From assembly GCF_001701025.1 (NCBI RefSeq), contig NZ_CP016793.1, forward strand, positions 3,472,001 to 3,536,000: a DNA stretch of 64,000 nt, written 5' to 3'. Below the pieces are notes generated by a model. That model was not told where the DNA came from, did not search any database, and saw only the letters and a program-made list of their open reading frames with translations. Positions 14,518 through 27,351 of this stretch are shown piece by piece. The translations under genes were made by a program, and so were the position numbers. Numbering within the stretch: position 1 is the first letter of the stretch; each line of letters begins with the position of its first letter. This DNA is from Lentzea guizhouensis (GTDB taxonomy: Bacteria > Actinomycetota > Actinomycetes > Mycobacteriales > Pseudonocardiaceae).

Positions 14518-15351
14518 TTAGCCGCGGTCGCCGTGCTCGTGCGTCGCGAAGATCCGACGACATGCCTCGACCAGCGGTTCCACGGCCTGCAGGCCGGTCA
14601 CCAGCGCCCGCGCCGTCATCTGCACAACGTACGCCTGAGCCGGGATGTTGAGTGCTTCCCACTCTGATGTCGGCAGCGCCACACCACCCGCTTCGCGGTA
14701 GGCGTTCAGGAACCGCGCCCACAGGTCTCCCGGCAGGACCCCCGCCGCGAACAACGCCGCAGGTCGCGCCAGGTCCCACACCGGGTCGCCGACGCCGAGG
14801 TCGTCCACGTCGATCAACCGCCACGCGCCCCGGTGCACCAGCTGCCCGAGGTGCCAGTCACCGTGGATCAACGCCCGCCTCGGGGACGTGTCCAGCGGAG
14901 GCAGGACCTCGAACGCCCGCAGCACCACGTCCGCGTGCGGCAGCTCCGGCGGCAACGCCCTGATCGCCCGCACGATCCGCTCCGGCGAGCCCGCGACCGG
15001 CCCCCGCACGGGCACCGCGTGCAGCTCCGCGAGCAGCTGCGCGCTCTCCTCCCACGGCGCCGCGTCCGGATCGGCCTGGCTGACCGGCGTCCCGTACGGC
15101 CACACCGTGACCGGCCGGTCGTCCACGAACTGCAACGGGCGCAACGGCGGCAGCAGCAGCTCCGGGTGCGCCGCCGCGATCTCCAGCCGTTGCCCCAGCG
15201 CCTCGACGTCCGTGTCCGCCGGGTGCGCCTTCGCGACCACGTCACCCACCCGCACCACCACGACGTCACCGCGGTCGCCGCCGAGCACCTCCGGGTCGCC
15301 TGAAGCGCCGGTCACCGAGGCCATCGCCGCGATCAGATCGTCCACGGGCAC
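14518..15351 (-). CDS. Aminoglycoside phosphotransferase (APH)-family kinase
   Basis: A 277-aa protein with the APH/choline-kinase fold signatures: LIHGDWHLGQL (catalytic loop, HGD) and LIDVDDLGVGDPVWDLA (metal-binding segment). The usual loop is HGDxxxxN; here the Asn position is Gln, an unusual change at a metal-coordinating residue. The N-terminal nucleotide-binding lobe is present (VVVVRVGDVVAKAHP). A small-molecule kinase is likely; aminoglycoside resistance cannot be claimed. It lies upstream of the zinc-ribbon gene in the same direction with a gap of about 40 bases, so they may be cotranscribed. Confidence 0.82.
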   Translation of the reverse strand: MPVDDLIAAMASVTGASGDPEVLGGDRGDVVVVRVGDVVAKAHPADTDVEALGQRLEIAAAHPELLLPPLRPLQFVDDRPVTVWPYGTPVSQADPDAAPWEESAQLLAELHAVPVRGPVAGSPERIVRAIRALPPELPHADVVLRAFEVLPPLDTSPRRALIHGDWHLGQLVHRGAWRLIDVDDLGVGDPVWDLARPAALFAAGVLPGDLWARFLNAYREAGGVALPTSEWEALNIPAQAYVVQMTARALVTGLQAVEPLVEACRRIFATHEHGDRG

Positions 15352-15554
15352 AGTGAATCAGGCCGGTGGCCGCCGCATGTTCTCGCAGTGCTGACCTTGC
15401 GGACGGCGTCGGCCGCGGGGACGTGGTCGGTGCCGAAGTCCTGGTCGCCGGACTCGGCAGAACCCGCGCGCGGCACCGGACGGGCGCCGCGGCGCAGCAC
15501 CGAGGAGCCGAAGTCCTCACCGGACGGTGGCGGCGAGCGGGCCGGCTCGTCGCG

Positions 15555-16016
15555 TTACCTGGAGATGCAGATCGTGGTCGGCGGCCTGTCGTAGGTCCGG
15601 ACGTCGTCACCGGCGCCGCACTGCGACCGGTCCGACCTGCCGGTGACGACCTTGCTGACCTTGCGCGTGCCCGTGCCGCAGGCGACCCGCGTGTCGAAGT
15701 CGCCGACCTGCTTGAGGCAGTCGCCCTCGCGCACGTTGAGGGCGTAGCACTCCCGCGTCTTGCGCTTGGTCTTGCGGTTGCGCGCCGACGCTTCCTCCAC
15801 GTAGTCGCCACCGGGACACGGCGCCGTGACGCCGCGTTCGATGGAGACCAGCTTGTAGACGCCTTCCTGCGACGAGCAGTCCGCCTTCGTCAGCTCGACG
15901 TCGTTGCGGGACAGGTCGACGATCTTGGCGCACTCGCCGACGCCCGGCTGTTCGGTCCACAGCGAGCAACCGGACACGACCAGCGCGAGCGCGGTGATCA
16001 CGACGATGTTCCTCAC
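15555..16016 (-). CDS. LppU-like cysteine-rich lipoprotein
   Basis: Starting at GTG 16016 the 153-aa protein has a lipoprotein signal peptide (VRNIVVITALALVVSGC, lipobox VSGC). A domain follows with the pattern VGECAKIV, DCSSQ, APCPGGDYVEE, ECYALNVREGDCLKQV and VACGTGTRKVSKVV. This resembles the LppU/SCO3897-type secreted domain in its paired cysteines and CYALNVREGDCL core. The start overlaps the stop of the upstream paralogue by GTGA, so the two are translationally coupled. It is probably exported and membrane-anchored; its role is unknown. Confidence 0.72.
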   Translation of the reverse strand: MRNIVVITALALVVSGCSLWTEQPGVGECAKIVDLSRNDVELTKADCSSQEGVYKLVSIERGVTAPCPGGDYVEEASARNRKTKRKTRECYALNVREGDCLKQVGDFDTRVACGTGTRKVSKVVTGRSDRSQCGAGDDVRTYDRPPTTICISR

Positions 16017-16510
16017 GGCTTCTCCATGCAGATCGTCCTGGCGGGCTTGGTGAAGGCGAGCGAGAGCTCCTGGTTCGAGCACTTCGTCGTGTCGGTCTCG
16101 TCCTGGAGGATCTCCACGACCTCGCGCGCCCCCGGTGCCGTGCAGTCTGCCCGGACGAAGACCTCCTGGGTCGTGTTCTGGAACTTCTTGCCCGCGAAGC
16201 ACACGCCGACGTGCAGGGCCGGCAGGTAGCAGGTCTTCTCGTCACCCCTCGCCACCGCGGTGTAGTCGCCCGGCGGGCAGTTCGCCGCGACGGCACCGAC
16301 CTCGAACTCCCGCGGCGACCTGCGCCCACTGCAGCTGACCTCTTCGAACTTCAGCTCGGCCGCGCCGTGCTCCACCTGCGTCACGCACTCGCCGACCTGG
16401 GGTTCCGGCGCGAGCGCGCGCCACCCGAAGTAGACGCTGGGCACGATGATCGTCAACGCGCCCAGGGCCGCGAGGACGTAGTAGTACTTCGTCTCGAAGT
16501 CCCGTTTCAC
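16013..16510 (-). CDS. LppU-like membrane-anchored protein, paralogue of the next gene
   Basis: Starting at GTG 16510 (GGGAGG 8 nt upstream) the 165-aa protein has a short cytoplasmic N-terminus and a membrane helix at about residues 11-30 (VLAALGALTIIVPSVYFGW). An extracytoplasmic domain follows with VGECVTQV, ANCPPGDYTAV, TCYLPALHVGVCFAG, RADC and AREVVEI. The cysteine spacing matches the following lipoprotein, so the two are paralogues with different anchors. A longer reading from 16558 adds a Ser/Arg-rich stretch with no ribosome binding site. Function is unknown. Confidence 0.7.
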   Translation of the reverse strand: MKRDFETKYYYVLAALGALTIIVPSVYFGWRALAPEPQVGECVTQVEHGAAELKFEEVSCSGRRSPREFEVGAVAANCPPGDYTAVARGDEKTCYLPALHVGVCFAGKKFQNTTQEVFVRADCTAPGAREVVEILQDETDTTKCSNQELSLAFTKPARTICMEKP

Positions 16511-16995
16511 CTCACACCTCCCGCGCGTCGATGACGAGGACGCCCGCCCCTGCGACAATGGTCACAGCCGGTCGGGTGACATTGCGGAGGACCGCAGCGC
16601 GGATCTCCTCTTTCGTATTCTGGTGTCCGGCGAGGCGCTGCTCAGCCCTGTGACCGGCCGCCAGCACGGATTCCGAGCTCGGGCGTGACAACCCGCTACC
16701 CCCCCAGGTAGTTCTTGCTGAAGCGGGCCATGTCTACTGCATGCGCGAACGCGGTACCCCCGTTTTGACCCAGGTAGACGTGGGCAGGTATCTTTGCTAC
16801 TCGTGCCCGACCCATGTCGGGCCGCTCCGCGTGCCCTTGAGGCCGCGGTGTCCTCCACTCGCAGGGGCCAGTTGAACTGTTGCCTGCGGACCTTGGGAGA
16901 GGGCGACACGCCCGACCTCGGGTGCAGAGAGGGATCAAGAAACACGAGGGTGAACCGCAAGGGGAGCCCGCGAAGACGGAAGAAGCAGCCGGCGA
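16511..16995 (+). other. Intergenic region before rpsL (no gene seen)
   Basis: This divergent gap of about 485 bases lies between the minus-strand LppU-like gene and rpsL. It contains the probable rpsL promoter (16765-16794) and a leader of about 195 bases. I see no credible gene; the open frames here are low quality. Confidence 0.6.
16765..16794 (+). promoter_or_regulatory. Probable promoter of rpsL-rpsG-fusA-tuf
   Basis: TTGACC (16765-16770), an 18-bp spacer and TATCTT (16789-16794) give a good housekeeping promoter. The start site would be near 16801, leaving a long leader before the rpsL ATG at 16996. Confidence 0.6.
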
Positions 16996-17370
16996 ATGCC
17001 AACGATCCAGCAGCTGGTCCGCAAGGGCCGCCAGGACAAGGTGGCGAAGCAGAAGACGGCGGCCCTCAAGGGCTCGCCGCAGCGGCGCGGTGTGTGCACC
17101 CGCGTTTACACCACCACCCCCAAGAAGCCGAACTCCGCACTGCGCAAGGTCGCTCGCGTGAAGCTGACCAGCGGTATCGAGGTCACGGCGTACATCCCCG
17201 GTGAGGGCCACAACCTCCAGGAGCACTCGATGGTGCTCGTGCGTGGTGGCCGTGTGAAGGACCTCCCGGGTGTTCGTTACAAGATCATCCGTGGCTCTCT
17301 CGACACCCAGGGTGTCAAGAACCGCAAGCAGGCTCGCAGCCGTTACGGCGCGAAGAAGGAGAAGAGCTGA
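16996..17370 (+). CDS. rpsL: 30S ribosomal protein S12
   Basis: Decoding-centre ribosomal protein, 124 aa, the usual length. The conserved [14 protein letters not shown] (lysines 43 and 44) and [13 protein letters not shown] (K88) loops are intact, so the positions that confer streptomycin resistance are wild type. First gene of the str operon, followed by rpsG after one base. Confidence 0.99.
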   Translation: MPTIQQLVRKGRQDKVAKQKTAALKGSPQRRGVCTRVYTTTPKKPNSALRKVARVKLTSGIEVTAYIPGEGHNLQEHSMVLVRGGRVKDLPGVRYKIIRGSLDTQGVKNRKQARSRYGAKKEKS

Positions 17371-17371
17371 G

Positions 17372-17842
17372 ATGCCCCGCAAGGGACCGGCCCCCAAGCG
17401 GCCGCTGATCTCCGACCCGGTCTACAGCTCGCCGCTGGTGACCCAGCTCATCAACAAGGTGCTGGTCGACGGCAAGCGCTCGGTGGCCGAGAAGATCGTC
17501 TACGAAGCGCTCGAGGGTGCTCGCGAGAAGACCGGTACCGACCCGGTCGTCACGCTGAAGCGCGCGCTCGACAACGTCAAGCCGGCCCTCGAGGTCAAGA
17601 GCCGCCGTGTCGGTGGCGCGACCTACCAGGTCCCGGTCGAGGTGAAGCCCGGTCGCTCCACCACGCTGGCGCTGCGCTGGCTGATCACCTTCTCGCGGCA
17701 GCGCCGTGAGAAGACCATGGTCGAGCGTCTGATGAACGAGCTGCTCGATGCGAGCAACGGTCTCGGTGCGAGCGTCAAGCGCCGTGAGGACACTCACAAG
17801 ATGGCCGAGTCCAACAAGGCCTTCGCCCACTACCGCTGGTGA
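17372..17842 (+). CDS. rpsG: 30S ribosomal protein S7
   Basis: The 156-aa protein begins [12 protein letters not shown] and carries [19 protein letters not shown] and [25 protein letters not shown], characteristic of S7, which organises the 3' major domain of 16S rRNA. The ATG lies one base after the rpsL stop, so the genes are translationally coupled. A short-loop hairpin follows before fusA. Confidence 0.99.
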   Translation: MPRKGPAPKRPLISDPVYSSPLVTQLINKVLVDGKRSVAEKIVYEALEGAREKTGTDPVVTLKRALDNVKPALEVKSRRVGGATYQVPVEVKPGRSTTLALRWLITFSRQRREKTMVERLMNELLDASNGLGASVKRREDTHKMAESNKAFAHYRW

Positions 17843-17848
17843 TGTGAC

Positions 17849-17873
17849 GCCCGGCCTGGACTCCAGGCCGGGC
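17849..17873 (+). promoter_or_regulatory. 11-bp hairpin between rpsG and fusA
   Basis: GCCCGGCCTGG (17849-17859) pairs perfectly with CCAGGCCGGGC (17863-17873) around a 3-base loop, 6 bases after the rpsG stop. It is terminator-like but lies inside the str operon, so partial termination or RNA processing is possible. Confidence 0.6.
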
Positions 17874-17920
17874 TCTCCCGGCCCTAGTGAGCTCACAAGC
17901 TCAAGACAGGGGAAAGACCC

Positions 17921-20023
<2,103 letters not shown>

Positions 20024-20106
20024 CCCCACACCGGAGCACCGCAGTTCCACCGCGGGCTCTCCGGGGTGAATCCCTGGGGTCCGCACTTTCCGACCCTGAC
20101 GTGTAA

Positions 20107-20138
20107 GTCCGGCGGGTGGCCACACATACCCGCCGGAC
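20107..20138 (+). promoter_or_regulatory. 11-bp hairpin in the fusA-tuf gap
   Basis: GTCCGGCGGGT (20107-20117) pairs perfectly with ACCCGCCGGAC (20128-20138), 31 bases before the tuf GTG. A second, imperfect stem (CCGGAG with CTCCGG) lies at about 20033-20066. The gap may hold a separate tuf control element; no clear promoter could be assigned. Confidence 0.5.
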
Positions 20139-20169
20139 CAGCAAAGAAGAAGTCCAGGAGGACAATCCA

Positions 20170-21363
<1,194 letters not shown>

Positions 21364-21390
21364 CCAAGCTCTAGCTGTTAGTTCGGCGGC

Positions 21391-21422
21391 AGGCCGGGCC
21401 AACGACTTCGTTGGCCCGGCCT
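21391..21422 (+). terminator. Terminator after tuf
   Basis: AGGCCGGGCCAACG (21391-21404) pairs perfectly with 21409-21422 around ACTT, 27 bases after the tuf stop. It closes the str operon. Confidence 0.88.
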
Positions 21423-21953
21423 TCGTCGTTGCAGGACCAGGTGTGTGCGACAGCTCACGCCGTAATTGTTTCGCGGCGCGCGGGGTAGATCCGCTGCGGG
21501 GAATCCGTTGCCGGGCAATGGAACCGTTCCGCTCGTTCGTCCACACGCGACGGACCGGGCGGCTCATCGGCCAAGATCCGCACGTGATCTGCCTCCGACT
21601 GACCCACCCCGATTTGGAGTGCCTCGCAACCGTGTGGCATCCTTTACGGGTTGCTCGACGAAGGCCGGGTCGCATCCGTGCGTGCTCGATCCCTTCGACC
21701 GAGCGTCCGCGCCCTGTTAGTGAACGCCTCCTTGCGGAGATGGGCATCAGGGTGCATGGGCTGTGGTAGGCCCAATCCCACCGGGGAGACCTTGCGTGGG
21801 ACCGGTATGCGCACCGGGCGCGACACGCCCGACCGCGTGGACCGGGCACCATGACACTTCAACAGGGGCGGAGCGCGCCAAGAGGCTGTAACAGGCCTCA
21901 TCCGAGGCACCGCACCGCAGCGGTTACGAGAAGCAGAGGAACGGCAAGCCATC
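21423..21953 (+). other. Upstream region and leader of the S10 operon (no gene seen)
   Basis: About 530 bases without a credible gene. They include a CRP-like palindrome TGTGC-N6-TCACG at 21444-21459. A weak promoter candidate is TTGGAG (21614-21619), an 18-bp spacer and CATCCT (21638-21643). The remaining 310 bases would be a long leader before rpsJ, possibly structured; I could not define its fold by eye. Confidence 0.5.
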
Positions 21954-22259
21954 ATGGCGGGACAAAAGATCCGCATCCGGCTCAAGGCCTACGACCACGA
22001 GGCGATCGACGCGTCTGCGCGCAAGATCGTTGAGACCGTGACGCGCACCGGCGCTCGGGTTGTCGGGCCCGTGCCGCTGCCCACTGAGAAGAACGTGTAC
22101 TGCGTCATCCGCTCGCCGCACAAGTACAAGGACTCGCGCGAGCACTTCGAGATGCGCACGCACAAGCGGCTGATCGACATCCTCGACCCGACGCCGAAGA
22201 CGGTTGACGCGCTCATGCGCATCGACCTGCCGGCCAGCGTCGACGTCAACATCCAGTAA
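21954..22259 (+). CDS. rpsJ: 30S ribosomal protein S10
   Basis: The 101-aa protein begins [22 protein letters not shown] and contains [16 protein letters not shown] and [15 protein letters not shown], the S10/NusE signatures. It is a 30S head protein and also the NusE partner in antitermination. First gene of the S10-spc operon, followed by rplC. Confidence 0.99.
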   Translation: MAGQKIRIRLKAYDHEAIDASARKIVETVTRTGARVVGPVPLPTEKNVYCVIRSPHKYKDSREHFEMRTHKRLIDILDPTPKTVDALMRIDLPASVDVNIQ

Positions 22260-22286
22260 GCGTTGGGCGCGGAGAGTAACGGACCA

Positions 22287-22937
22287 ATGTCTGACAGGCA
22301 GATGAAGGGCATCCTGGGCACCAAGCTCGGCATGACTCAGGTCTTCGACGAGAACAACCGGGTCGTCCCGGTGACCGTCGTCAGGGCTGAGCCCAATGTC
22401 GTGACCCAGGTTCGCACCGAGGAGAAGGACGGCTACACCGCCGTCCAGCTGGCGGCCGGCGCGATTGACCCGCGCAAGGTCAACAAGCCCGTCGCGGGGC
22501 ACTTCGCCAAGGCCGGGGTCACGCCCCGTCGCCACCTGGTGGAGCTGCGCACGGCGGACGCCGGCGAGTACACGGTCGGCCAGGAGATCACCGCTGAGGT
22601 GTTCGAGGCCGGCGCTGTTGTCGACATCACCGGCACCAGCAAGGGCAAGGGCACCGCAGGTGTCATGAAGCGCCACAACTTCCGGGGTCTCGGCTCCAGC
22701 CACGGCACCCAGCGCAAGCACCGCTCGCCGGGTTCCATCGGCGGCTGCGCCACCCCGGGTCGCGTCTTCAAGGGTCTGCGCATGGCCGGCCGCATGGGCC
22801 ACGTGCGCGTCACGACCCAGAACCTGAAGGTGCACAAGATCGACGCGGAGAACGGCCTGCTGCTCATCAAGGGCGCCGTTCCCGGTCCCAAGGGCGGTCT
22901 GGTGTTCGTCAAGACGGCCGCGAAGGGTGGTGCCTGA
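22287..22937 (+). CDS. rplC: 50S ribosomal protein L3
   Basis: I start at ATG 22287 ([20 protein letters not shown], 216 aa), preceded by GGAGAG. An in-frame TTG at 22263 would add eight residues unlike L3. [18 protein letters not shown] is the conserved loop reaching the peptidyl-transferase centre and contains the Gln that PrmB methylates in other bacteria. Its TGA shares one base with the rplD ATG. Confidence 0.98.
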   Translation: MSDRQMKGILGTKLGMTQVFDENNRVVPVTVVRAEPNVVTQVRTEEKDGYTAVQLAAGAIDPRKVNKPVAGHFAKAGVTPRRHLVELRTADAGEYTVGQEITAEVFEAGAVVDITGTSKGKGTAGVMKRHNFRGLGSSHGTQRKHRSPGSIGGCATPGRVFKGLRMAGRMGHVRVTTQNLKVHKIDAENGLLLIKGAVPGPKGGLVFVKTAAKGGA

Positions 22938-23623
22938 TGTCGACGGTTGAGATCCGTACGCCGGACGGCCAGTCCGCCGGCACGGTCGAGCTCCCCTCGG
23001 CTGTTTTCGACGCGCAGGCGAACGTCGCGCTGCTGCACCAGGTCGTCGTGGCCCAGCAGGCCGCCGCGCGCCAGGGCACGCACTCGACGAAGACCCGCGG
23101 CGAGGTGTCCGGTGGTGGCAAGAAGCCGTACCGCCAGAAGGGCACCGGTCGCGCCCGCCAGGGTTCGACGCGTGCGCCGCAGTTCGCCGGCGGTGGCGTC
23201 GTCCACGGCCCGCAGCCGCGTGACTACTCGCAGCGGACGCCCAAGAAGATGAAGGCCGCCGCTCTGCGCGGTGCCCTCTCCGACCGGGCCCGCGCCAACC
23301 AGGTGCACGTCGTGTCCGGCCTGGTGGACGGGGACACCCCGTCGACCAAGACCGCGCGCAAGGTCCTGGAGTCGGTCACCCAGGCCCGTCGTGTTCTCGT
23401 GGTGCTCAACCGCACCGACGAGGTCTCGTGGGTCAGCGTGCGCAACTTGCAGCACGTGCACGTGATCGCACCCGACCAGCTCAACACCTACGACGTGCTC
23501 GTCAACGACGACGTGGTGTTCACCAAGGACTCGCTCGACGTGTTCCTCGCCAGCAAGGCCCAGTCGGGTTCTGGCTCGGCTGAGGCCACGGCGACCGTGG
23601 TGGACGAGGAGGCCTCGAAGTGA
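22937..23623 (+). CDS. rplD: 50S ribosomal protein L4
   Basis: The 228-aa protein has the L4 exit-tunnel extension [22 protein letters not shown] and [13 protein letters not shown]. The start overlaps the rplC stop by one base and the end overlaps the rplW start (GTGA). Residues after about 213 are Ser/Ala/Glu-rich, a C-terminal tail often seen in actinobacteria. In other bacteria L4 can regulate its own operon; no evidence is seen here. Confidence 0.99.
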   Translation: MSTVEIRTPDGQSAGTVELPSAVFDAQANVALLHQVVVAQQAAARQGTHSTKTRGEVSGGGKKPYRQKGTGRARQGSTRAPQFAGGGVVHGPQPRDYSQRTPKKMKAAALRGALSDRARANQVHVVSGLVDGDTPSTKTARKVLESVTQARRVLVVLNRTDEVSWVSVRNLQHVHVIAPDQLNTYDVLVNDDVVFTKDSLDVFLASKAQSGSGSAEATATVVDEEASK

Positions 23624-23919
23624 TCCCCGACCACAGGGACATCTTGCTCGCGCCGGTGATCTCCGAGAAGTCCTACGGACTGCTCGAGGAGAACAAGTAC
23701 ACCTTCCTGGTGGCGCCGGGTTCGAACAAGACCCAGATCAAGATCGCCGTGGAGAAGGTCTTCGGCGTGAAGGTCGTCAGCGTCAACACCATCAACCGGC
23801 AGGGCAAGCGCAAGCGCACCCGCACCGGGTTCGGCAAGCGCAAGGACACGAAGCGCGCGATCGTGACGCTGTCGGCTGACAGCAAGGCGATCGAGATCTT
23901 CGGCGGCCCTGCCGCCTGA
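23620..23919 (+). CDS. rplW: 50S ribosomal protein L23
   Basis: The 99-aa protein begins with GTG overlapping the rplD stop and contains [20 protein letters not shown] and [19 protein letters not shown], the L23 features at the tunnel exit where trigger factor and SRP dock. Usual length. Confidence 0.99.
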   Translation: MIPDHRDILLAPVISEKSYGLLEENKYTFLVAPGSNKTQIKIAVEKVFGVKVVSVNTINRQGKRKRTRTGFGKRKDTKRAIVTLSADSKAIEIFGGPAA

Positions 23920-23938
23920 TGACGAGGACTGCGTAGAG

Positions 23939-24772
23939 ATGGGCATTCGCAAGTACAAGCCGACGACCCCCGGTCGTCGCGGTGCGAGCGTCTCCGACTT
24001 CGCCGAGATCACTCGGTCGACTCCGGAGAAGTCGCTGATCCGCCCGCTGCACAAGCTGGGTGGCCGCAACGCGTCGGGCAAGATCACCACGCGGCACAAG
24101 GGTGGCGGTCACAAGCGGGCCTACCGCCTGATCGACTTCCGTCGCAACGACAAGGACGGCATCCCGGCCAAGGTCGCTCACATCGAGTACGACCCCAACC
24201 GCACCGCCCGCATCGCGCTTCTGCACTACGCCGACGGCGAGAAGCGCTACATCATCGCCCCGGAGAAGCTCAAGCAGGGTGACACGGTTGAGAACGGCCC
24301 CAAGGCCGACATCAAGCCGGGCAACAACCTGCCGCTGCGCAACATCCCGGTCGGTTCCGTGATCCACGCGATCGAGCTCCGCCCCGGCGGCGGCGCGAAG
24401 ATGGCGCGCTCGGCCGGTGCCTCGGTCCAGCTCGTGGCCAAGGACGGTCCGTACGCCCAGCTGCGTCTCCCCTCGGGCGAGATCCGGAACGTGGACGTGC
24501 GCTGCCGCGCCACGCTCGGCGAGGTCGGCAACAAGGACCACCAGAACATCAACTGGGGCAAGGCCGGCCGCATGCGGTGGAAGGGCAAGAAGCCCACCGT
24601 CCGCGGTGTCGCCATGAACCCGGTCGACCACCCGCACGGTGGTGGTGAGGGCAAGACCTCCGGTGGTCGCCACCCGGTCAACCCGGCTGGTAAGCCCGAG
24701 GGTCGCACCCGCCGCCGCAAGCCAAGCGACAAGCTCATCGTCCGGCGTCGTCGCACCGGTAAGAAGCGCTGA
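23939..24772 (+). CDS. rplB: 50S ribosomal protein L2
   Basis: The 277-aa protein begins [15 protein letters not shown] and contains [14 protein letters not shown] near the C-terminus, with the conserved histidine important for peptidyl transfer. It ends in a basic tail (RRRTGKKR). Usual length; next in the S10 operon. Confidence 0.99.
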   Translation: MGIRKYKPTTPGRRGASVSDFAEITRSTPEKSLIRPLHKLGGRNASGKITTRHKGGGHKRAYRLIDFRRNDKDGIPAKVAHIEYDPNRTARIALLHYADGEKRYIIAPEKLKQGDTVENGPKADIKPGNNLPLRNIPVGSVIHAIELRPGGGAKMARSAGASVQLVAKDGPYAQLRLPSGEIRNVDVRCRATLGEVGNKDHQNINWGKAGRMRWKGKKPTVRGVAMNPVDHPHGGGEGKTSGGRHPVNPAGKPEGRTRRRKPSDKLIVRRRRTGKKR

Positions 24773-24790
24773 GCAGGGAGGGAGTGAAGG

Positions 24791-25072
24791 ATGCCTCGCA
24801 GCCTTAAGAAGGGTCCCTTCGTCGACGACCACCTGCTCAAGAAGGTGGACGTTCAGAACGAAGCGGGCAAGAAGACCGTCATCAAGACGTGGTCCCGCCG
24901 GTCCACGATCATCCCGGACATGCTGGGTCACACCATCGCGGTGCACGACGGCCGCAAGCACGTCCCGGTGTTCGTGACCGAGGCGATGGTCGGGCACAAG
25001 CTGGGCGAGTTCGCCCCGACCCGCACCTTCAAGGGTCACATCAAGGACGACCGGAAGTCTCGTCGCCGCTAG
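24791..25072 (+). CDS. rpsS: 30S ribosomal protein S19
   Basis: The 93-aa protein ([19 protein letters not shown]) has [21 protein letters not shown] and [17 protein letters not shown], typical of S19 in the 30S head. A GGAGGGAG Shine-Dalgarno stretch precedes the ATG. Confidence 0.99.
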   Translation: MPRSLKKGPFVDDHLLKKVDVQNEAGKKTVIKTWSRRSTIIPDMLGHTIAVHDGRKHVPVFVTEAMVGHKLGEFAPTRTFKGHIKDDRKSRRR

Positions 25073-25106
25073 GCGCCGAACTGAGAAGAGCAAGGGAAAA
25101 GCAGCG

Positions 25107-25505
25107 ATGAACGCCCGTAAGGACGCTGAGGCGCAGGAGTTTCCGCGCGCCGTGGCTCGGGCTCGCTACGTCCGCGACACCCCCATGAAGGTCCGTCGCG
25201 TCGTCGAGCTCATCAAGGGTCGTAACGCCAGCGAGGCCCTGGCCGTGCTCCAGTTCGCGCCCCAGGCCGCCTCTGAGCCGGTCGCGAAGGTGCTCGCCAG
25301 CGCCATGGCCAACGCCGAGAACAACCTGTCCCTGGACCCCGACACCCTCTGGGTTTCGGCGGCCTTTGTGGACGAGGGTCCGACCCTCAAGCGTTTCCGC
25401 CCGCGTGCCCAGGGCCGCGCGTACCGGATCCGCAAGCGGACGTCGCACATCACCATCGAGGTGGAGTCGCGTCCGAAGAAGACCAGCGCGAAGGGAACCC
25501 GGTAG
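25107..25505 (+). CDS. rplV: 50S ribosomal protein L22
   Basis: The 132-aa protein has [20 protein letters not shown] at the N-terminus and the tunnel-loop sequence [20 protein letters not shown] near the C-terminus. The stop shares its last base with the rpsC GTG. The loop that affects macrolide response shows no insertion or deletion. Confidence 0.99.
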   Translation: MNARKDAEAQEFPRAVARARYVRDTPMKVRRVVELIKGRNASEALAVLQFAPQAASEPVAKVLASAMANAENNLSLDPDTLWVSAAFVDEGPTLKRFRPRAQGRAYRIRKRTSHITIEVESRPKKTSAKGTR

Positions 25506-26338
25506 TGGGCCAGAAGATCAACCCGCACGGCTTCCGGCTGGGGATCACCACCGACTGGAAGTCCCGCTGGTACGCCGACAAGCAGTACGCCGAGTACGTG
25601 GCGGAGGACGTCAAGATCCGCCGCCTGCTCAGCAAGGGCATGGAGCGTGCCGGCATCTCCAAGGTGGAGATCGAGCGGACCCGTGACCGGGTGCGCGTCG
25701 ACATCCACACCGCCCGGCCGGGCATCGTCATCGGCCGTCGCGGTGCCGAGGCGGACCGCATCCGCGGTGAGCTGGAGAAGCTCACCAAGAAGCAGGTCCA
25801 GCTGAACATCCTCGAGGTCAAGAGCCCCGAGTCGGACGCGCAGCTCGTGGCACAGGGTGTCGCCGAGCAGCTGTCCAACCGCGTTGCCTTCCGGCGCGCG
25901 ATGCGCAAGGCCATCCAGTCGGCCATGCGTTCGCCGCAGGTCAAGGGCATCCGCGTGCAGTGCGGCGGTCGCCTCGGCGGCGCCGAGATGTCCCGCTCGG
26001 AGCACTACCGCGACGGCCGCGTGCCGCTGCACACGCTCCGCGCCAACATCGACTACGGCTTCTTCGAGGCCCGCACCACGTTCGGCCGTATCGGCGTGAA
26101 GGTGTGGATCTACAAGGGCGACATCGTCGGTGGCATCTCGGCCAAGCGCGCGCTCGACGCGGCCCCGGCTCAGGGAGCCGACCGCGCCCCGCGCCGCGAC
26201 CGCAACGAGCGTCCGAACCGTGCCCGTCGCTCCGGTGCCAGCGGCACCACCGCGACGAGCACCGAGGCCGGTCGTGCCGCAGCTGACGCCACGGCGTCGG
26301 CCGAGGCCCCGGCTTCTGCAGAGAAGACGGAGAGCTGA
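25505..26338 (+). CDS. rpsC: 30S ribosomal protein S3
   Basis: The 277-aa protein begins [15 protein letters not shown] and has a type II KH domain with [40 protein letters not shown] follows. The last 60 residues are an Arg- then Ala/Thr-rich low-complexity tail, a common actinobacterial extension. The GTG start overlaps the rplV stop. Confidence 0.99.
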   Translation: MGQKINPHGFRLGITTDWKSRWYADKQYAEYVAEDVKIRRLLSKGMERAGISKVEIERTRDRVRVDIHTARPGIVIGRRGAEADRIRGELEKLTKKQVQLNILEVKSPESDAQLVAQGVAEQLSNRVAFRRAMRKAIQSAMRSPQVKGIRVQCGGRLGGAEMSRSEHYRDGRVPLHTLRANIDYGFFEARTTFGRIGVKVWIYKGDIVGGISAKRALDAAPAQGADRAPRRDRNERPNRARRSGASGTTATSTEAGRAAADATASAEAPASAEKTES

Positions 26339-26341
26339 GCC

Positions 26342-26761
26342 ATGCTCATCCCTCGTAGGGTCAAGCACCGCAAGCAGCACCACCCCAAGCGGTCGGGTGC
26401 TGCCAAGGGCGGCACGAAGGTCACCTTCGGTGAGTACGGCATCCAGGCTCTCGAGCCGGCCTACGTCACCAACAGGCAGATCGAGTCCGCTCGTATCGCC
26501 ATCACGCGCCACATCCGCCGTGGCGGCAAGGTCTGGATCAACATCTTCCCGGACCGTCCGCTGACGAAGAAGCCGGCCGAGACCCGCATGGGTTCCGGTA
26601 AGGGTTCGCCGGAGTGGTGGGTGGCCAACGTCAAGCCGGGTCGCGTCCTCTTCGAGATGGCCTTCCCGAACGAGCAGGTGGCCCGCGAGGCGCTCCGCCG
26701 CGCGATCCACAAGCTCCCGATGAAGTGCCGCATCGTTACGCGTGAGGGTGGTGAGTTCTGA
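26342..26761 (+). CDS. rplP: 50S ribosomal protein L16
   Basis: The 139-aa protein has [36 protein letters not shown] and [14 protein letters not shown], typical of L16 near the A-site tRNA. The stop shares a base with the rpmC ATG. Confidence 0.99.
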   Translation: MLIPRRVKHRKQHHPKRSGAAKGGTKVTFGEYGIQALEPAYVTNRQIESARIAITRHIRRGGKVWINIFPDRPLTKKPAETRMGSGKGSPEWWVANVKPGRVLFEMAFPNEQVAREALRRAIHKLPMKCRIVTREGGEF

Positions 26762-27003
26762 TGGCAGCGGGTACCACCGCTTCCGAGCTGCGTGAGCTCA
26801 CCGAGGAAGAGCTCGTGTTGCGTCTGAAGGAGTCGAAGGAAGAGCTCTTCAACCTTCGCTTCCAGATGGCCACGGGCCAGCTCGACAACAACCGGCGGCT
26901 GCGCACGGTCCGGCACGAGATCGCCCGGATCTACACCGTGATGCGGGAGCGGGAGCTCGGGCTCTCCGTCACGCCGGATTCCACTGGTGAGGGTGCGGCA
27001 TGA
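26761..27003 (+). CDS. rpmC: 50S ribosomal protein L29
   Basis: Small helical protein of 80 aa with [20 protein letters not shown] and [13 protein letters not shown], the L29 hairpin. It overlaps the rplP stop by one base and its end overlaps the rpsQ start (ATGA). Confidence 0.98.
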   Translation: MAAGTTASELRELTEEELVLRLKESKEELFNLRFQMATGQLDNNRRLRTVRHEIARIYTVMRERELGLSVTPDSTGEGAA

Positions 27004-27281
27004 CCGAAAGCAACGAAGTCCAGACCGAGAAGCGCAACGACCGCAAGGTCCGTGAGGGCCTCGTCGTGTCCGACAAGATGGACAAGACGATCGTGGTCGC
27101 GCTCGAGGACCGCAAGAAGCACCCGCGTTACTCCAAGATCATGCGCTCCACCACCAAGGTGAAGGTGCACGACGAGGAGAACGCGGCGGGCATCGGCGAC
27201 CGCGTCCTGCTCATGGAGACCCGGCCGCTGTCGGCGACCAAGCGCTGGCGCCTCGTCGAGATCCTCGAGAAGGCCAAGTAG
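27000..27281 (+). CDS. rpsQ: 30S ribosomal protein S17
   Basis: The 93-aa protein has [25 protein letters not shown] split over its OB-fold start, and [21 protein letters not shown]. The first 17 residues are a polar extension. It is followed by a 70-base gap with a 9-bp GC hairpin (27302-27328, one G-T pair) before rplN. Confidence 0.98.
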   Translation: MTESNEVQTEKRNDRKVREGLVVSDKMDKTIVVALEDRKKHPRYSKIMRSTTKVKVHDEENAAGIGDRVLLMETRPLSATKRWRLVEILEKAK

Positions 27282-27351
27282 TTCTTCTACAGACAGACCG
27301 AGCCCGTCGGGTCGGAAATCCGGCGGGCCAGGAATGGTCAGGAGCAAGTAA

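Noticed and set aside
14518..15351. Aminoglycoside resistance gene
   Set aside because: The protein has the APH fold signatures, but nothing points to an antibiotic substrate and a metal-site residue is altered; called only as a family kinase.
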